Positions 50,215-59,267 of a stretch of 64,000 nt of DNA are shown here, piece by piece. A program made the translations under genes and the position numbers. The DNA is from Parvimonas sp035282405. GTDB lineage: Bacteria; Bacillota; Clostridia; Tissierellales; Peptoniphilaceae. The notes under the pieces were generated by a model. That model had not been told where the DNA came from. It did not search any database and saw only the letters and a list, made by a program, of their open reading frames with translations. The stretch's first letter is position 1; every line of letters starts with the position of its first letter. The DNA is taken from positions 372,001 through 436,000 of the forward strand of contig NZ_JAYKBP010000002.1 of the NCBI RefSeq assembly GCF_035282405.1. The letters are read 5' to 3'.

Positions 50215-51447
50215 CTAAATATTATTTTCTAATTCATTTATTCTTTTTATCATTGGAATACAAAGAGAGATTACTACAAGGCATATGCCTGAGATTATTA
50301 TTAATAATGCTGAGCCTCTTCCTACTCCTTTTTCTGTTATTATTCCCAAGTAATCGGCTATTTTTCCTGAGATGGAATATGCAACAACATATCCAAGTTG
50401 TGAGAGAAATCCAATCAGTCCCCAAGCTCTTCCTTGATATTCATCGGGAATGTTAGTTCTTGAGAGATAGTCTAGGCAATTATTAGCAAAGGGCAATGTT
50501 AAGAAGAAGAAAAATCCGAATATACACATTATTAGTACATTTTCAAAGATTCCAAATGCTAATATAAAAATTCCTGAAAATGTAAGAGATATGCTTAAGA
50601 CTTTTACAAAGTTTCTTTTTATTCCTCGAATTCCTAAAAATATACCTGAAACCAACATACCACTTGCACAAATTGTTTCCACAATTCCTAAAGTTTTTGA
50701 GTCTGTGATAGACAAGAATATCGGAACGGCTAATACTTGAAATACTCCCATAAACATTGTTATAACTCCAGCAAGTATTACTAGAAAAAATACTCCTCTA
50801 TTGCCATATACTACTTTCCAGCCATCTTTTAATCCGCTTAAAAAGTGATCTGATGTGCTGATATTTTTGTTTTTGATACTTTTTCTGATAATTAAGGTAC
50901 ATATTACAGTCAATATAAAAGTACATATATCTATTATTAAAAGCAATTTTACATCACTTATAGTTAGGAGTACTCCTGCAATTATTGGAGAAAGTAAATA
51001 TTTAGCACTTCCTGCTAGAGAGAGTAGTCCACTTGCCTTGGAGAATTCATCTTTTGTTAGTAAGTCATTGATTGTGGCTCTAAAAGAAGGTTCAAGTAAT
51101 GATGAAAAAACGGAACTTATAAAAACTCCTATACAAATCTGCGAAAGTGTAGCACCTCCATTCATCATACACCATAGAATATAAACTATTCCCATTCCTG
51201 AGCATCCATCTCCAATTACCATTAAAAGTCTTCTATCGTGTTTATCTGCCAGCACTCCAGCAGGAACACTTAATATAATAGTTGGCAAAAAGCCAATTAG
51301 AGTAATAAGTGCCATATCAGATGCTCGCCCTATTTTTTGAAAAATATACACTCCAAGTCCGAAGCTTGTAAGTCCTCCACCGACTTGAGAAATCAGTTCC
51401 CCAGACCATAATAATAAAAATTTTTTGAAATTATATCCTATTTTCAT
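50215..51447 (-). CDS. MFS transporter (drug-efflux-like)
   Basis: This 410-residue transporter has twelve membrane segments and the MFS loop motif GVLADKHDRRLLMVIGD near residue 60, in the MFS_3/enterobactin-exporter-like group. LLWSGELISQVGGGLTSFGL at the N-terminus is typical of macrolide and multidrug efflux relatives. It is the last gene of an operon with a CPBP protein and a TetR regulator. This layout suits drug or peptide resistance, but the substrate is unknown. Confidence 0.9.
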   Translation of the reverse strand: MKIGYNFKKFLLLWSGELISQVGGGLTSFGLGVYIFQKIGRASDMALITLIGFLPTIILSVPAGVLADKHDRRLLMVIGDGCSGMGIVYILWCMMNGGATLSQICIGVFISSVFSSLLEPSFRATINDLLTKDEFSKASGLLSLAGSAKYLLSPIIAGVLLTISDVKLLLIIDICTFILTVICTLIIRKSIKNKNISTSDHFLSGLKDGWKVVYGNRGVFFLVILAGVITMFMGVFQVLAVPIFLSITDSKTLGIVETICASGMLVSGIFLGIRGIKRNFVKVLSISLTFSGIFILAFGIFENVLIMCIFGFFFFLTLPFANNCLDYLSRTNIPDEYQGRAWGLIGFLSQLGYVVAYSISGKIADYLGIITEKGVGRGSALLIIISGICLVVISLCIPMIKRINELENNI

Positions 51448-51458
51448 ATTTATCCCTT

Positions 51459-52289
51459 TTAATCATTTTGAATTTCAAGAAGTTTACCAACATGTTCTGT
51501 TTCAAAAAACATTTTTTTGTTAGTCAAAACAACAATTACAGCAGCAATTGTAATAAAAATAGTTTCTATACATTTTGTTTCAGGCGTCATTGCTATTTTT
51601 TCTTGCATAAAGTTTAGAAACATATGAAAAATAATTGTCGCAAACATACTTCTATTATTTTTAACATACACCCATTCTTGTATAAAAGTCATAGGTATAG
51701 CACTAATAAGGAAGTTCATTACATAAAGAATTCCCATTTCCTTAAGTCCATAATGATATGTTCCTTCTGCCCAAAATAGAGGAATATGCCAAGATGACCA
51801 AGTGAATCCAAATATAAGTGAAGCTTTAAACCAGTTATATTTTGATCCTAAAGCATCTGCACCATATCCTCTCCATCCAATTTCTTCTATTACTGAAGCT
51901 AAAAAGATAGTAAGAAGTGCTGATGTTCCAGCGATTGAAAACGAAAAATCATCATTAAAACCAAACTGTTTTGGAGAGCCTCCAAATAATACAGATGTTC
52001 CAATTGATAGACAAACAGCTATTCCAAAAACAATTACTGGAAGTAAAATATAAAGTGGCTTTATTCTATAAAATCCTATAACCTTTCTTTTAAAATCTTT
52101 TTTTAGCATCTCATTTTTTGACGTAAAAACAGTTATAATCGCTGTTAAAGCAGGTGCAATTAGTCCCAAAAATAAAAGTGGAAATAGTAATTTACTATTA
52201 TTTAATAAAATAGCTAATAACCAACAGCCCCAAGTTGAAGCAAAAACTATAAAGAAAAATCTTTTTGGTTTATATACATATTTATCCAT
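51459..52289 (-). CDS. CPBP family intramembrane metalloprotease (CAAX-like)
   Basis: This 276-residue membrane protein has the three CPBP/Abi motifs: SVIEEIGWRGYG (EExxxR, catalytic glutamates), FGFTWSSWHIPLFW (motif 2 with His) and a late NRSMFATIIFHMFLNF (motif 3 His). The family includes prenyl proteases and bacteriocin self-immunity proteins. AGGAGG precedes the ATG. It is two bases downstream of the TetR gene and 11 upstream of the MFS gene, so the three are cotranscribed. Confidence 0.9.
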   Translation of the reverse strand: MDKYVYKPKRFFFIVFASTWGCWLLAILLNNSKLLFPLLFLGLIAPALTAIITVFTSKNEMLKKDFKRKVIGFYRIKPLYILLPVIVFGIAVCLSIGTSVLFGGSPKQFGFNDDFSFSIAGTSALLTIFLASVIEEIGWRGYGADALGSKYNWFKASLIFGFTWSSWHIPLFWAEGTYHYGLKEMGILYVMNFLISAIPMTFIQEWVYVKNNRSMFATIIFHMFLNFMQEKIAMTPETKCIETIFITIAAVIVVLTNKKMFFETEHVGKLLEIQND

Positions 52290-52291
52290 AA

Positions 52292-52897
52292 TTAAATATC
52301 CTCCTGTTTTTGTATTAATTTATTAAGGAATATCAAAAATCCAGGTTGTGCACCCAGTATTTTTTCTACTATATCAATAAATACATCGACATCTGTATTA
52401 GAATATTCCATATCATCAAACAGTTCACTACTCAAAATCATTATTATTCTAATTCTTTGTGGAATATTCTCACATTTTAGTATCCCTAATTGAACTCCTT
52501 CTTCAACAATCTTAGATAACATCGGAACAACTCTTTCAATAACTTGACGATTAATCTTGTTATGCATAATTAAATTGTCTTGACGGTTAAGAGTCTCAAC
52601 GATTTGAAATTCATCGTTATTAGGCCTAAAAGATGTTATTATCCCAATCATTTTTTCAGGTAAATCTAAATCTGAATTTAATATTTCATTCGCTCTCATC
52701 TCATACTCATCAATCATCATTTGTATTACTTCTTCAAGCATTTGTTCTTTACTTTTAAAATGATAGTAGTATGTTCCCTTCGCTATTTTAGCTTCCTCTA
52801 TAATTTCATCTATACTTGTATTTTCGTAACCCTTTGAAAGAAACATTCTATATGCTATTTTTAACAACTCGTGTTTCGTCTTTTCACCTTTTTTCAT
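52292..52897 (-). CDS. TetR/AcrR family regulator
   Basis: This 201-residue protein has the TetR helix-turn-helix: HELLKIAYRMFLSKGYENTS, IDEIIEEAKIAKGTYYYHFK, then SKEQMLEEVIQ. AGGAGG precedes the ATG. It is the first gene of the operon with the CPBP and MFS genes. Two matching palindromes flank its promoter, which shows likely autorepression and control of the whole operon. The inducing ligand is unknown. Confidence 0.93.
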   Translation of the reverse strand: MKKGEKTKHELLKIAYRMFLSKGYENTSIDEIIEEAKIAKGTYYYHFKSKEQMLEEVIQMMIDEYEMRANEILNSDLDLPEKMIGIITSFRPNNDEFQIVETLNRQDNLIMHNKINRQVIERVVPMLSKIVEEGVQLGILKCENIPQRIRIIMILSSELFDDMEYSNTDVDVFIDIVEKILGAQPGFLIFLNKLIQKQEDI

Positions 52898-52911
52898 AAC
52901 AACCTCCTTAT

Positions 52912-52986
52912 TCGACTGCTAGTCGGTTTTTTATTATTATAACAACTTTAAAAAACTTTGTCAAGAGTTTTTCGACTAATAGTCGA
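52912..52986 (-). promoter_or_regulatory. Promoter with twin TetR operators
   Basis: On the minus strand TTGACA (52964-52959) and TATAAT (52941-52936) are 17 bases apart. CGACT-GCT-AGTCG (52913-52925) and TCGACT-AAT-AGTCGA (52972-52986) are near-identical palindromes placed just downstream of the -10 and just upstream of the -35. Confidence 0.85.
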
Positions 52987-53034
52987 TTTTTTGAAAAAAT
53001 TTTTTACATATTGTAGAAAAGGAATATTTTTACA

Positions 53035-53063
53035 CAAAAAAAGATAGCATTATCGCTATCTAT
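53035..53063 (-). terminator. Terminator of the SemiSWEET/DUF421 unit
   Basis: GATAGC (53044-53049) pairs with GCTATC (53056-53061), with U-runs on the minus strand. Confidence 0.75.
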
Positions 53064-53079
53064 TTTACTTCTGTAACTA

Positions 53080-53712
53080 TTAATTATAAGGAGCTAGAAT
53101 TAACTTTCCATCTACATATTCTCCCAAAAATACATCACTATATTTTTCTAATCCTTGTTTTTTAATTTCTTCAATCAACCAATCTTCATCTTTTCCTATT
53201 ACTTCTAAAATATCAGTTTGCAAATGTCCGTCTGTTATCAATGGGAACTTTGGATTTTCTTCTCCATAATGAATAATTATAAGTTGACCATTTTGTTCAA
53301 CAATGGCTCTTTTTACATCTTTCATTGAATAAACATTATTAGTTCTAAGTTTAAAAGATACATCATGAGCAGATAGGCCTACTTTTCTACAATTTTCTAT
53401 ATTAATTTTACCTTCATCAATAATTATCAATGCTTTTCCAACTATAACTTGTTTTACTTTTACAACATGTTGTTTAAGCCATTTTAAGCCTAACACAAGA
53501 GCACACCAAATGCATAGAATACCGATGAAGTCAAGTATCTTAATACTATTATTATAAATTACACCACCAATTATTCCCCCAAGTACATAATTTTGAACTT
53601 GATCACTTGCTGAATTCGGTGCTAAGTTTCCTTTTCCTGAGATATTTATTATAGTTATTAAAGCTAAAAATCCAATTAATAATTTTATAGCTACTAAAAG
53701 AAATGGATTCAT
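53080..53712 (-). CDS. DUF421 (YetF/YcaP-like) membrane protein
   Basis: This 210-residue protein has three membrane segments in the first 80 residues (ITIINISGKGNLAPNSASDQ is the conserved loop) and two small alpha/beta DUF421 domains. GKALIIIDEGKINIENCRKV and LRTNNVYSMKDVKRAIVEQN are typical of the family. Members such as YetF are spore- or envelope-associated with unknown function. It lies 17 bases after the SemiSWEET gene. Confidence 0.9.
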   Translation of the reverse strand: MNPFLLVAIKLLIGFLALITIINISGKGNLAPNSASDQVQNYVLGGIIGGVIYNNSIKILDFIGILCIWCALVLGLKWLKQHVVKVKQVIVGKALIIIDEGKINIENCRKVGLSAHDVSFKLRTNNVYSMKDVKRAIVEQNGQLIIIHYGEENPKFPLITDGHLQTDILEVIGKDEDWLIEEIKKQGLEKYSDVFLGEYVDGKLILAPYN

Positions 53713-53729
53713 TATTCCCCCCTAAATTT

Positions 53730-53987
53730 TTATAAAGCTGTTAAAGCTGCTATTGTTCCAAAGATTACACCAGGTATATTTGCAACAATAATAGGCCAAT
53801 CTTTTTTCTCCTGGAAAAATCCATAGCTAACCCATAAAGTACAGTTTATTGCGGCAACCATAGGTTGTAAAAAACCACTTTTATTTCCGTGTAAGTTATT
53901 AATAATTTGTGGAAAATAGGATATATACATTAACATTGCAGTACAAGTTGCTATCCATCCTAAAATTTTAAGTGTTTTTTGATTCAT
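53730..53987 (-). CDS. SemiSWEET-type sugar transporter
   Basis: This 85-residue protein has three membrane segments and the PQ-loop variant YISYFPQIINNLHGNKSG, the signature of SemiSWEET transporters. They act as dimers and move mono- or disaccharides by facilitated diffusion. ATNCTLW-like AINCTLWVSYG in the third segment holds the central Asn and Trp of the sugar site. AGAAGGAAA precedes the ATG. It is in one unit with the DUF421 gene. Confidence 0.88.
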   Translation of the reverse strand: MNQKTLKILGWIATCTAMLMYISYFPQIINNLHGNKSGFLQPMVAAINCTLWVSYGFFQEKKDWPIIVANIPGVIFGTIAALTAL

Positions 53988-54140
53988 AAATTTTCCTTCT
54001 TTCTAATATAATCCTATTATTTTAAACTAAATCATATTATTGTAAAATATGATGAAATTAAAATCTCTTTTTAATAGATTTAAAGTAATTTTAATTATAC
54101 CACTTTTTTTATTTATAACAACTATTTTAGTGAAATTATT

Positions 54141-54252
54141 TTACTCATTTTTTATAAATTTCTTAAACCAATTATCCAAGAAATTCATTTGTTCTTCGGT
54201 ATGAAAATAATGCTCTCCATTCTTCATAATAGTAATACTCGAATTAGTTTTT
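54141..54252 (-). pseudogene. Relic of the C-terminus of an alpha/beta hydrolase
   Basis: About 100 bases match the 3' end of the hydrolase at 56837-57439 with roughly 90 percent identity. The relic reads NSSITIMKNGEHYFHTEEQM, then NFLDNWFKKFIKNE-stop on the minus strand. The rest of the gene is missing, so it is a fragment left by duplication and deletion or by insertion of the MATE/TetR operon. Confidence 0.8.
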
Positions 54253-54329
54253 TATCTTTTTTTGGGCTTTTTCAATTTTTCGACTAATTTTTTCAATTAC
54301 ATAATATATTATCTTTTATTTTCATCAAT

Positions 54330-54400
54330 AAGAACCCTACCCTTCCACGATGCTTCGCATCGGGTGGGTTCCTGGGAACCTTGTTGTTTCACAATAAAAA
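54330..54400. repeat. 71-bp structured dispersed repeat, copy 2
   Basis: It matches 14584-14654 with five differences over 71 bases and keeps the inner hairpin GATGC-TTC-GCATC perfectly. The minus strand contains the palindrome GGTTCC-CA-GGAACC. A terminator hairpin follows directly, as in copy 1. Confidence 0.75.
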
Positions 54401-54430
54401 ACAGTAAATCATTCACAATTTACCGTTTTT
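54396..54430 (-). terminator. Terminator of the MATE gene
   Basis: AAAAAC-GTAAAT pairs with ATTTAC-GTTTTT around a short loop. The U-run is on the minus strand. Confidence 0.75.
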
Positions 54431-54439
54431 CTATATAAT

Positions 54440-55777
54440 CTATTTTTTCTCCATTTTTTTTACTGCCATAAAATATCTCTGAATTCCCAGTAACACAACG
54501 ACTCCATCAATTATTGGCAAAACGTACCAAAGGCTCTGTGCTCCAATCATACGAGGTAATAAAATTACAGCTGGAATAAACAAAATTATCTGTCTTAACA
54601 TAACTAAAATACCGGATGTTTTACCATCTCCAATCGCTTGAAAAAATGTTATAGTCATAATCATTACCCCATAAGCAATGAAAATACTGTACATTATGCG
54701 GAAATTCGGAATAGCTAAAAATAGTGTTTCATCGGATAATCCAAATAATCCAAGAATTGGTTTAGCAAAAATTTCTGAAGGTATCCAAAAACAAGCAGCT
54801 AATATAATAGAACTGATAGTGAAAACATTGAATATTTTTTTGACCCTGTCATACTGCTCTGCTCCAAAATTGGCACCAATAGCAGGTTGTAATCCTTGAC
54901 TCATTCCCCAAAGTGGAATGAATGAAAAAGCCTGTATTCTTAAGATAGCCGCCATAATAGCTGCGGATGTTTCTCCACCATAACGAAAAGCTTGACTATA
55001 AAGAAAACTCTGCTGAATAATAGTTAACACCTGCATAAGCATAGCAGAAACCCCTACGGAAAACATATCTACGGTTATATCCCCTTCTTTTCTAATTATC
55101 CCAATTTTTACAACTTTACTTTTTTTCTTAAAATACCAAAGAGTAAAAATTGCCTGAACAAATTGTGCTGTTATCGTAGCGACAGCAGCACCTTCAATAC
55201 CACGCTCTATAAATAGTATCATAAGAATCGGATCCAACAATATATTTATACCTGCACCAATTCCCATAATAAGCATTGCTCGTTTCATCAACCCCTCGCC
55301 ACGCATAACCATATTTGCTGCCTGCGCGAAATTTACAAAAATAGACCCTATAAAAATAATTCGTAAATAACGAGTAGAAAGATTTAAAAGTTCTCCTTTT
55401 GCACCAAATACACTAAGTAATTGTTGGCAAAATAAGATCCCTAAAACAGTAACAATTGTTGACAATGTTAGAATCCAAAAACAAAGATTTCCCATAACTT
55501 TATCTATTATTTTTTGATTTCCTTCTCCAATGGCTCTGGATAATAGTGACGCTGAACCTACCCCAATTAAAGTTGCGATACCCGTATTGATATATGTGAA
55601 CGGAGTAGCAATTCCTACAGCGGTCATAGCTTTCTCTCCAAGTATCTGGCCGGCAAAAATCCCATCCATTAGCGGATATAAGCCGATAACAATCATCCCT
55701 AATATTGCCGGCAATGAAAGTTTAATTAATATTTGTAACGGTTTAGCTGTTAAGAGCTCTTTACTATCTTTATTCAT
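54440..55777 (-). CDS. MATE family efflux transporter
   Basis: This 445-residue transporter has twelve membrane segments and MATE features: LIKLSLPAILGMIVIGLYPL, then MDGIFAGQILGEKAMTAVG, VGSASLLSRAIGEGNQKI, and the mirrored GMSQGLQPAIGANFGAEQYD in the second half. It exports cationic drugs or toxins with sodium or protons. It follows a TetR gene by four bases, so the two form a regulated operon. Confidence 0.92.
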   Translation of the reverse strand: MNKDSKELLTAKPLQILIKLSLPAILGMIVIGLYPLMDGIFAGQILGEKAMTAVGIATPFTYINTGIATLIGVGSASLLSRAIGEGNQKIIDKVMGNLCFWILTLSTIVTVLGILFCQQLLSVFGAKGELLNLSTRYLRIIFIGSIFVNFAQAANMVMRGEGLMKRAMLIMGIGAGINILLDPILMILFIERGIEGAAVATITAQFVQAIFTLWYFKKKSKVVKIGIIRKEGDITVDMFSVGVSAMLMQVLTIIQQSFLYSQAFRYGGETSAAIMAAILRIQAFSFIPLWGMSQGLQPAIGANFGAEQYDRVKKIFNVFTISSIILAACFWIPSEIFAKPILGLFGLSDETLFLAIPNFRIMYSIFIAYGVMIMTITFFQAIGDGKTSGILVMLRQIILFIPAVILLPRMIGAQSLWYVLPIIDGVVVLLGIQRYFMAVKKMEKK

Positions 55778-55781
55778 CTAA

Positions 55782-56375
55782 TTACACCCCTTCTCTATTT
55801 ATCATTAAAACATCAATTATCATTTTCTCAAGAACTTGACGTTGTGAAACTAAATGTTCCCTAATTCCCAATGTCTCACAACTCAAGATAATAGTATTAA
55901 GTAAATCATTGAGTAATTTCAAAGATTCTTCACAAATTTCTCCATAGTCATATTCATCCAGCATTCGTTTAAAATTTTTGATATAACTGTCCTGTAATTT
56001 TTTATAAAGTTCCTGTAAGTCTTCATCTTCCTTCATTGACTGCAAAAACATAACATATATTGGAATAAATATATTAGTAGAAAGTGCCCTATCAACAGTA
56101 ATTTCAGCTAATAACTCTACACTTAAAGGCTTAGAAATTTCACATATCTTTTTTTCAATAATGTCTTCTCGATATTTACAACCTCTTAACATCAAATCGT
56201 ATAGAATTTCAGTTGTACTTTTATAATAGTGGTACAAACCTCCTGTGGACAGTCCAGTAGCTTGTACTAAATCATACATACTTGTGTTTTTATATCCTTT
56301 TCTTGTAAAAACATCTAATGCAATATTTTGTATTTTCAATTTTCTTTCTCTTGATGTTAGTCGTTCTCTAGTCAT
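55782..56375 (-). CDS. TetR/AcrR family regulator of the MATE gene
   Basis: This 197-residue protein has the TetR helix-turn-helix: IQNIALDVFTRKGYKNTSMY, DLVQATGLSTGGLYHYYKST. AAGGAGG precedes the ATG. It is first in the operon with the MATE transporter, and a palindrome sits in its promoter. The ligand is unknown, presumably a MATE substrate. Confidence 0.92.
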   Translation of the reverse strand: MTRERLTSRERKLKIQNIALDVFTRKGYKNTSMYDLVQATGLSTGGLYHYYKSTTEILYDLMLRGCKYREDIIEKKICEISKPLSVELLAEITVDRALSTNIFIPIYVMFLQSMKEDEDLQELYKKLQDSYIKNFKRMLDEYDYGEICEESLKLLNDLLNTIILSCETLGIREHLVSQRQVLEKMIIDVLMINREGV

Positions 56376-56385
56376 TTTGTCCTCC

Positions 56386-56440
56386 TTACCGACATAACTA
56401 TCGGTAATAATAGATTAACACTAACTAACTTAATTGTCAA
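56386..56440 (-). promoter_or_regulatory. Promoter and palindromic operator of the TetR/MATE operon
   Basis: On the minus strand TTGACA (56440-56435) and TAATCT (56417-56412) are 17 bases apart. The palindrome TTACCGA-CATAACTA-TCGGTAA (56386-56407) lies right after the -10 box. Confidence 0.8.
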
Positions 56441-56836
56441 TACCTTAATATTACAAAAATCATAATAAACAAATAAATAATAACTTTTTGTTCACACAAA
56501 AAAGACTACTTATCTACTTCTGATAAATAGTCTTCTCGTCCAATTTTTAGATTTTTCCATTTAAGAGTTTCTTAGTTTTTCTAAAATTCTATCTCTCTTC
56601 ATTTTCAAAACATTCATATCTTTAAATTTATAATTTCGTATTAACATAACATTAATTTTGTTTAAATTTTGTTAAACCATATCATAATAACATATTCTAT
56701 TCAATATATTCAGCATTTACTTTATATTATTTTAAAACAAAAACCTACTAATTAATATCTTAGTAACATTTTTGTAAATTTATTATACACAACTTCTCAC
56801 TTAATCCTCTCAAATTCGACCAAACTTAAGCTAATA
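56441..56836. other. Spacer with one terminator hairpin
   Basis: No gene is seen. AAGACTA (56502-56508) and TATC pair with GATA and TAGTCTT (56528-56534), a terminator with its U-run on the minus strand, probably for the hydrolase transcript. The rest is AT-rich and unassigned. Confidence 0.5.
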
Positions 56837-57439
56837 CTATATAAATTCACTAAACCAATTATCCAAGAAATTCATTTGTTCTTCAGTATAAAAATAATGC
56901 TCTCCATTTTTCATAATGGTAAGACTCGAATTGGTTTTATTCGCAAAATTCGTCATAGTCTCCAAAGAAGTTAGAAGGTCATTTTCTGCATAGAGAATAT
57001 CTGTTGGTACATTCCATTCTATTGGATTATTCCTAACATAAGTAAGATATTCCCAAGACAAAGTTTCACCAAAGGATGTTGCAATTTCTTTTTTATTATA
57101 TAATTCTTCCTCTGAAACATTAGACATTTTCATCATATTTAAAATTATTTTTTCCATATCTACAACTGGTGAAATAAACATAGCTTTTTTAATTTTTTTA
57201 TCCGATAATGCAAGCATCGAATAATAAGCTCCCAAACTATTTGCTATTAAGTAAATATCATCATATTCAGAGACTATGGAATCAAAAAATTTTGAAAATT
57301 CTATTTTAGCATCCCAAGGAAGTTCAGATTTGTAATCAAAGCCAATAATTTCATATTCATCACTAAAAAATTTTTTATAATGTTCTGCTTCAACAGAATT
57401 CCCGCCTTTCCCATGTATGTATATAACTGCATTTTTCAT
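56837..57439 (-). CDS. Small alpha/beta hydrolase
   Basis: This 200-residue protein begins NAVIYIHGKGGNSVEAEHYK (oxyanion HG), has a nucleophile elbow IANSLGAYYS (NSLG) near residue 68, AENDLLTSLE for the Asp and NGEHYFYTEEQM for the His. It is a compact cytoplasmic serine hydrolase related to YdeN/YvaK-type proteins. The ATG at 57439 has GAGGTG upstream; the longer ORF overlaps the preceding LRR gene. A relic of a second copy lies at 54141-54252. Confidence 0.8.
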   Translation of the reverse strand: MKNAVIYIHGKGGNSVEAEHYKKFFSDEYEIIGFDYKSELPWDAKIEFSKFFDSIVSEYDDIYLIANSLGAYYSMLALSDKKIKKAMFISPVVDMEKIILNMMKMSNVSEEELYNKKEIATSFGETLSWEYLTYVRNNPIEWNVPTDILYAENDLLTSLETMTNFANKTNSSLTIMKNGEHYFYTEEQMNFLDNWFSEFI

Positions 57440-57449
57440 TATAACACCT

Positions 57450-58226
57450 CTATTTTTTATAAAATTCGGGATTAAATACAATTGTTCCATATTTTAATTT
57501 AGGTAATTTAATTATCTCATCATATAATTTATTAACTTCTTTAAACGGCTTAATAGATAAATGTTCTATATTTTCAAGACTTAAAAGTGGAGTATAATCC
57601 TTACTTTTTACAATACTTGTAAAAAATCTAAAAAATCTTAATTGCTTCATATCTTTCAAAAAATCAATAGAATCTATATGAATATTTTTCGGAGCAAAGC
57701 AATCCCCCTCAATTGTAAGACTTTCCAATTTTTTAAGTTTTGTAAGTGGACTATAATCGTCAATTTTTTGAAAATTTTCAACTGTTAAAGCTACTAAATT
57801 TTCTAATTTCGAAATTGGTTCAATACTTCCTACACTTGAACCTGAACCTAAATGAAGGAATTCAAGATTTACAAGATTTGAAATCTTTGAAATATCTGGA
57901 TAAACTCCCCATTTTATATATAATTTTTTAAGATTTTGTTGTGAACAAACCGCATTAAACAACTCTTGTGGCATTCTTGTACAAAATGTAAGTTCTGTAA
58001 AAGCCGTTGGATTTTTAATTAAAAAATCACACCATTCATTTACAACATTTTTTCTTGCCTTTGCAGTTTTGTACTTTGAATTAGAACTATCATCCAATTG
58101 AGTACAATTTATTATAATTGCACTTTCTCCATTATATTCAGAAACCTCAACAATACTTCTAGGTCTATTTTCATTTTTGAAGTAATAATCATAACCGTAT
58201 ATTAATTGTTTTTCATTTAAAACCAT
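57450..58226 (-). CDS. Leucine-rich-repeat protein
   Basis: This 258-residue protein has at least five leucine-rich repeats from about residue 85 to 240, of the form LVNLEFLHLGSG, LENLVALTVENF, LKKLESLTIEGD and LENIEHLSIKPF. There is no signal peptide or surface anchor, so it is probably cytoplasmic. AAGGAG precedes the ATG. Its stop lies 10 bases before the hydrolase start on the same strand. Function unknown; protein binding is the usual role of the fold. Confidence 0.75.
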   Translation of the reverse strand: MVLNEKQLIYGYDYYFKNENRPRSIVEVSEYNGESAIIINCTQLDDSSNSKYKTAKARKNVVNEWCDFLIKNPTAFTELTFCTRMPQELFNAVCSQQNLKKLYIKWGVYPDISKISNLVNLEFLHLGSGSSVGSIEPISKLENLVALTVENFQKIDDYSPLTKLKKLESLTIEGDCFAPKNIHIDSIDFLKDMKQLRFFRFFTSIVKSKDYTPLLSLENIEHLSIKPFKEVNKLYDEIIKLPKLKYGTIVFNPEFYKK

Positions 58227-58359
58227 TTTTTACTCCTTCCTATTTAAGAAGATTATATCTAAATTTTCATTGCTAATACTTTATTATGATTATATCATAT
58301 GTATATATTTCATTCAATTTGAGTTGATATGCTTGTGGGCTTATGAGATTTACATATTT

Positions 58360-58613
58360 TATGTATCTTCGATACATTTACTTTTGCTAAAGCAAAAGTA
58401 TGAGATCTTTCGACTACACTACGTTTCGCTCAAGATGACGTATAAGGAATAAACTTTGATTACGGGCTTAACGTTAAAAGTAAATAAACATCAAACTATA
58501 TTTATAACCTTATACAACGATATGTTTAACGTTATAGCAACTTGCAAAACAACGCCCCTAACACGTCATCTCGACCGAAGTTGAGCAAAGCGAAACGAAG
58601 CGGAGAGATCTCA
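58360..58613. repeat. Dispersed inverted-repeat (MITE-like) element, copy 3
   Basis: GTATCTTCGATAC and ACTTTTGCTAAAGCAAAAGT are followed by the left arm TGAGATCTTTCGACTACACT...CTCAAGATGACG (58400-58440), then GGGCTTAACGTTAAAAGTAA. The right arm CGTCATCTCGACCGAAGTTG...CGGAGAGATCTCAT (58564-58613) is inverted. It is collinear with copy 1 at 42448-42818. The tail to about 58680 (ATCTTTAGATACAATTAC) is also hairpin-rich. No ORF is inside. Confidence 0.75.
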
Positions 58614-58697
58614 TATGTTTACTTATAAACAAAAGTAGGTCTGATGGGGTAATTGTATCTTTAGATACAATTACTCTGCAGATATCATTTTTCGCAC

Positions 58698-58724
58698 AAA
58701 AAAGACGATATTTCTATCGCCTTT
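58698..58724 (-). terminator. Terminator of the SF0329-like gene
   Basis: AAAG-CGATA (58701-58710) pairs with TATCG-CTTTT (58715-58724), with U on the minus strand. Confidence 0.75.
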
Positions 58725-58749
58725 TAAGTGTATATTTATTTTTATAAAC

Positions 58750-59241
58750 TTAAACCATTCCTTCAGCATTCATACGAATTGCATAGAACTCCTGAAATGT
58801 ATCCGGCTCATTTTCTATTGTTTCTTTCATTTGAATTAACTTTCTTTTTCCAACTCGTCTATCTAATATCGCAAAAATTCTTACGAGTAAATTTTCACTT
58901 TTTAGGCTCATTTCTATACTTTGATTATCAAATTCTGCAAAGGAATTGTAAAAACAACGTTGGTCAAATACTCCCAATTTTAAGGCTGTATCGTCTATAA
59001 ATGCATTTTCTTTTTTCATTCTTTCTTCGTATTTTTCATCTCTAGGGAATAAATTAGCTTTAAACCAGTTATTCCAAAAGCAACCTTTGATGACTTCTTT
59101 TCCGTCATATCTTATTGCTGCTCGTCCCTCATGGTCCGGACTTTTGCTATAAGTTGTAGCAAAATATTGAATATGCCCTTGTAGGCTTTCAGCAAGATAT
59201 TCTTTTTCAAGTTTTTTCCTTATACCACTCCAACTAGCCAA
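58750..59241 (-). CDS. SF0329-like conserved hypothetical protein
   Basis: This 163-residue protein starts with TTG (GGGGG nine bases upstream) as MASWSGIRKKLEKEYLAESL. It contains GHIQYFATTYSKSPDHEGRA and RYDGKEVIKGCFWN. This resembles the SF0329 family of small soluble proteins of unknown function. The C-terminus has a helical RIFAILDRRVGKRKLIQMKE segment. It is downstream of a membrane-protein gene with an early stop codon, on the same strand. Confidence 0.65.
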   Translation of the reverse strand: MASWSGIRKKLEKEYLAESLQGHIQYFATTYSKSPDHEGRAAIRYDGKEVIKGCFWNNWFKANLFPRDEKYEERMKKENAFIDDTALKLGVFDQRCFYNSFAEFDNQSIEMSLKSENLLVRIFAILDRRVGKRKLIQMKETIENEPDTFQEFYAIRMNAEGMV

Positions 59242-59267
59242 TATTATATCCCCCTTTTAAATGAATT

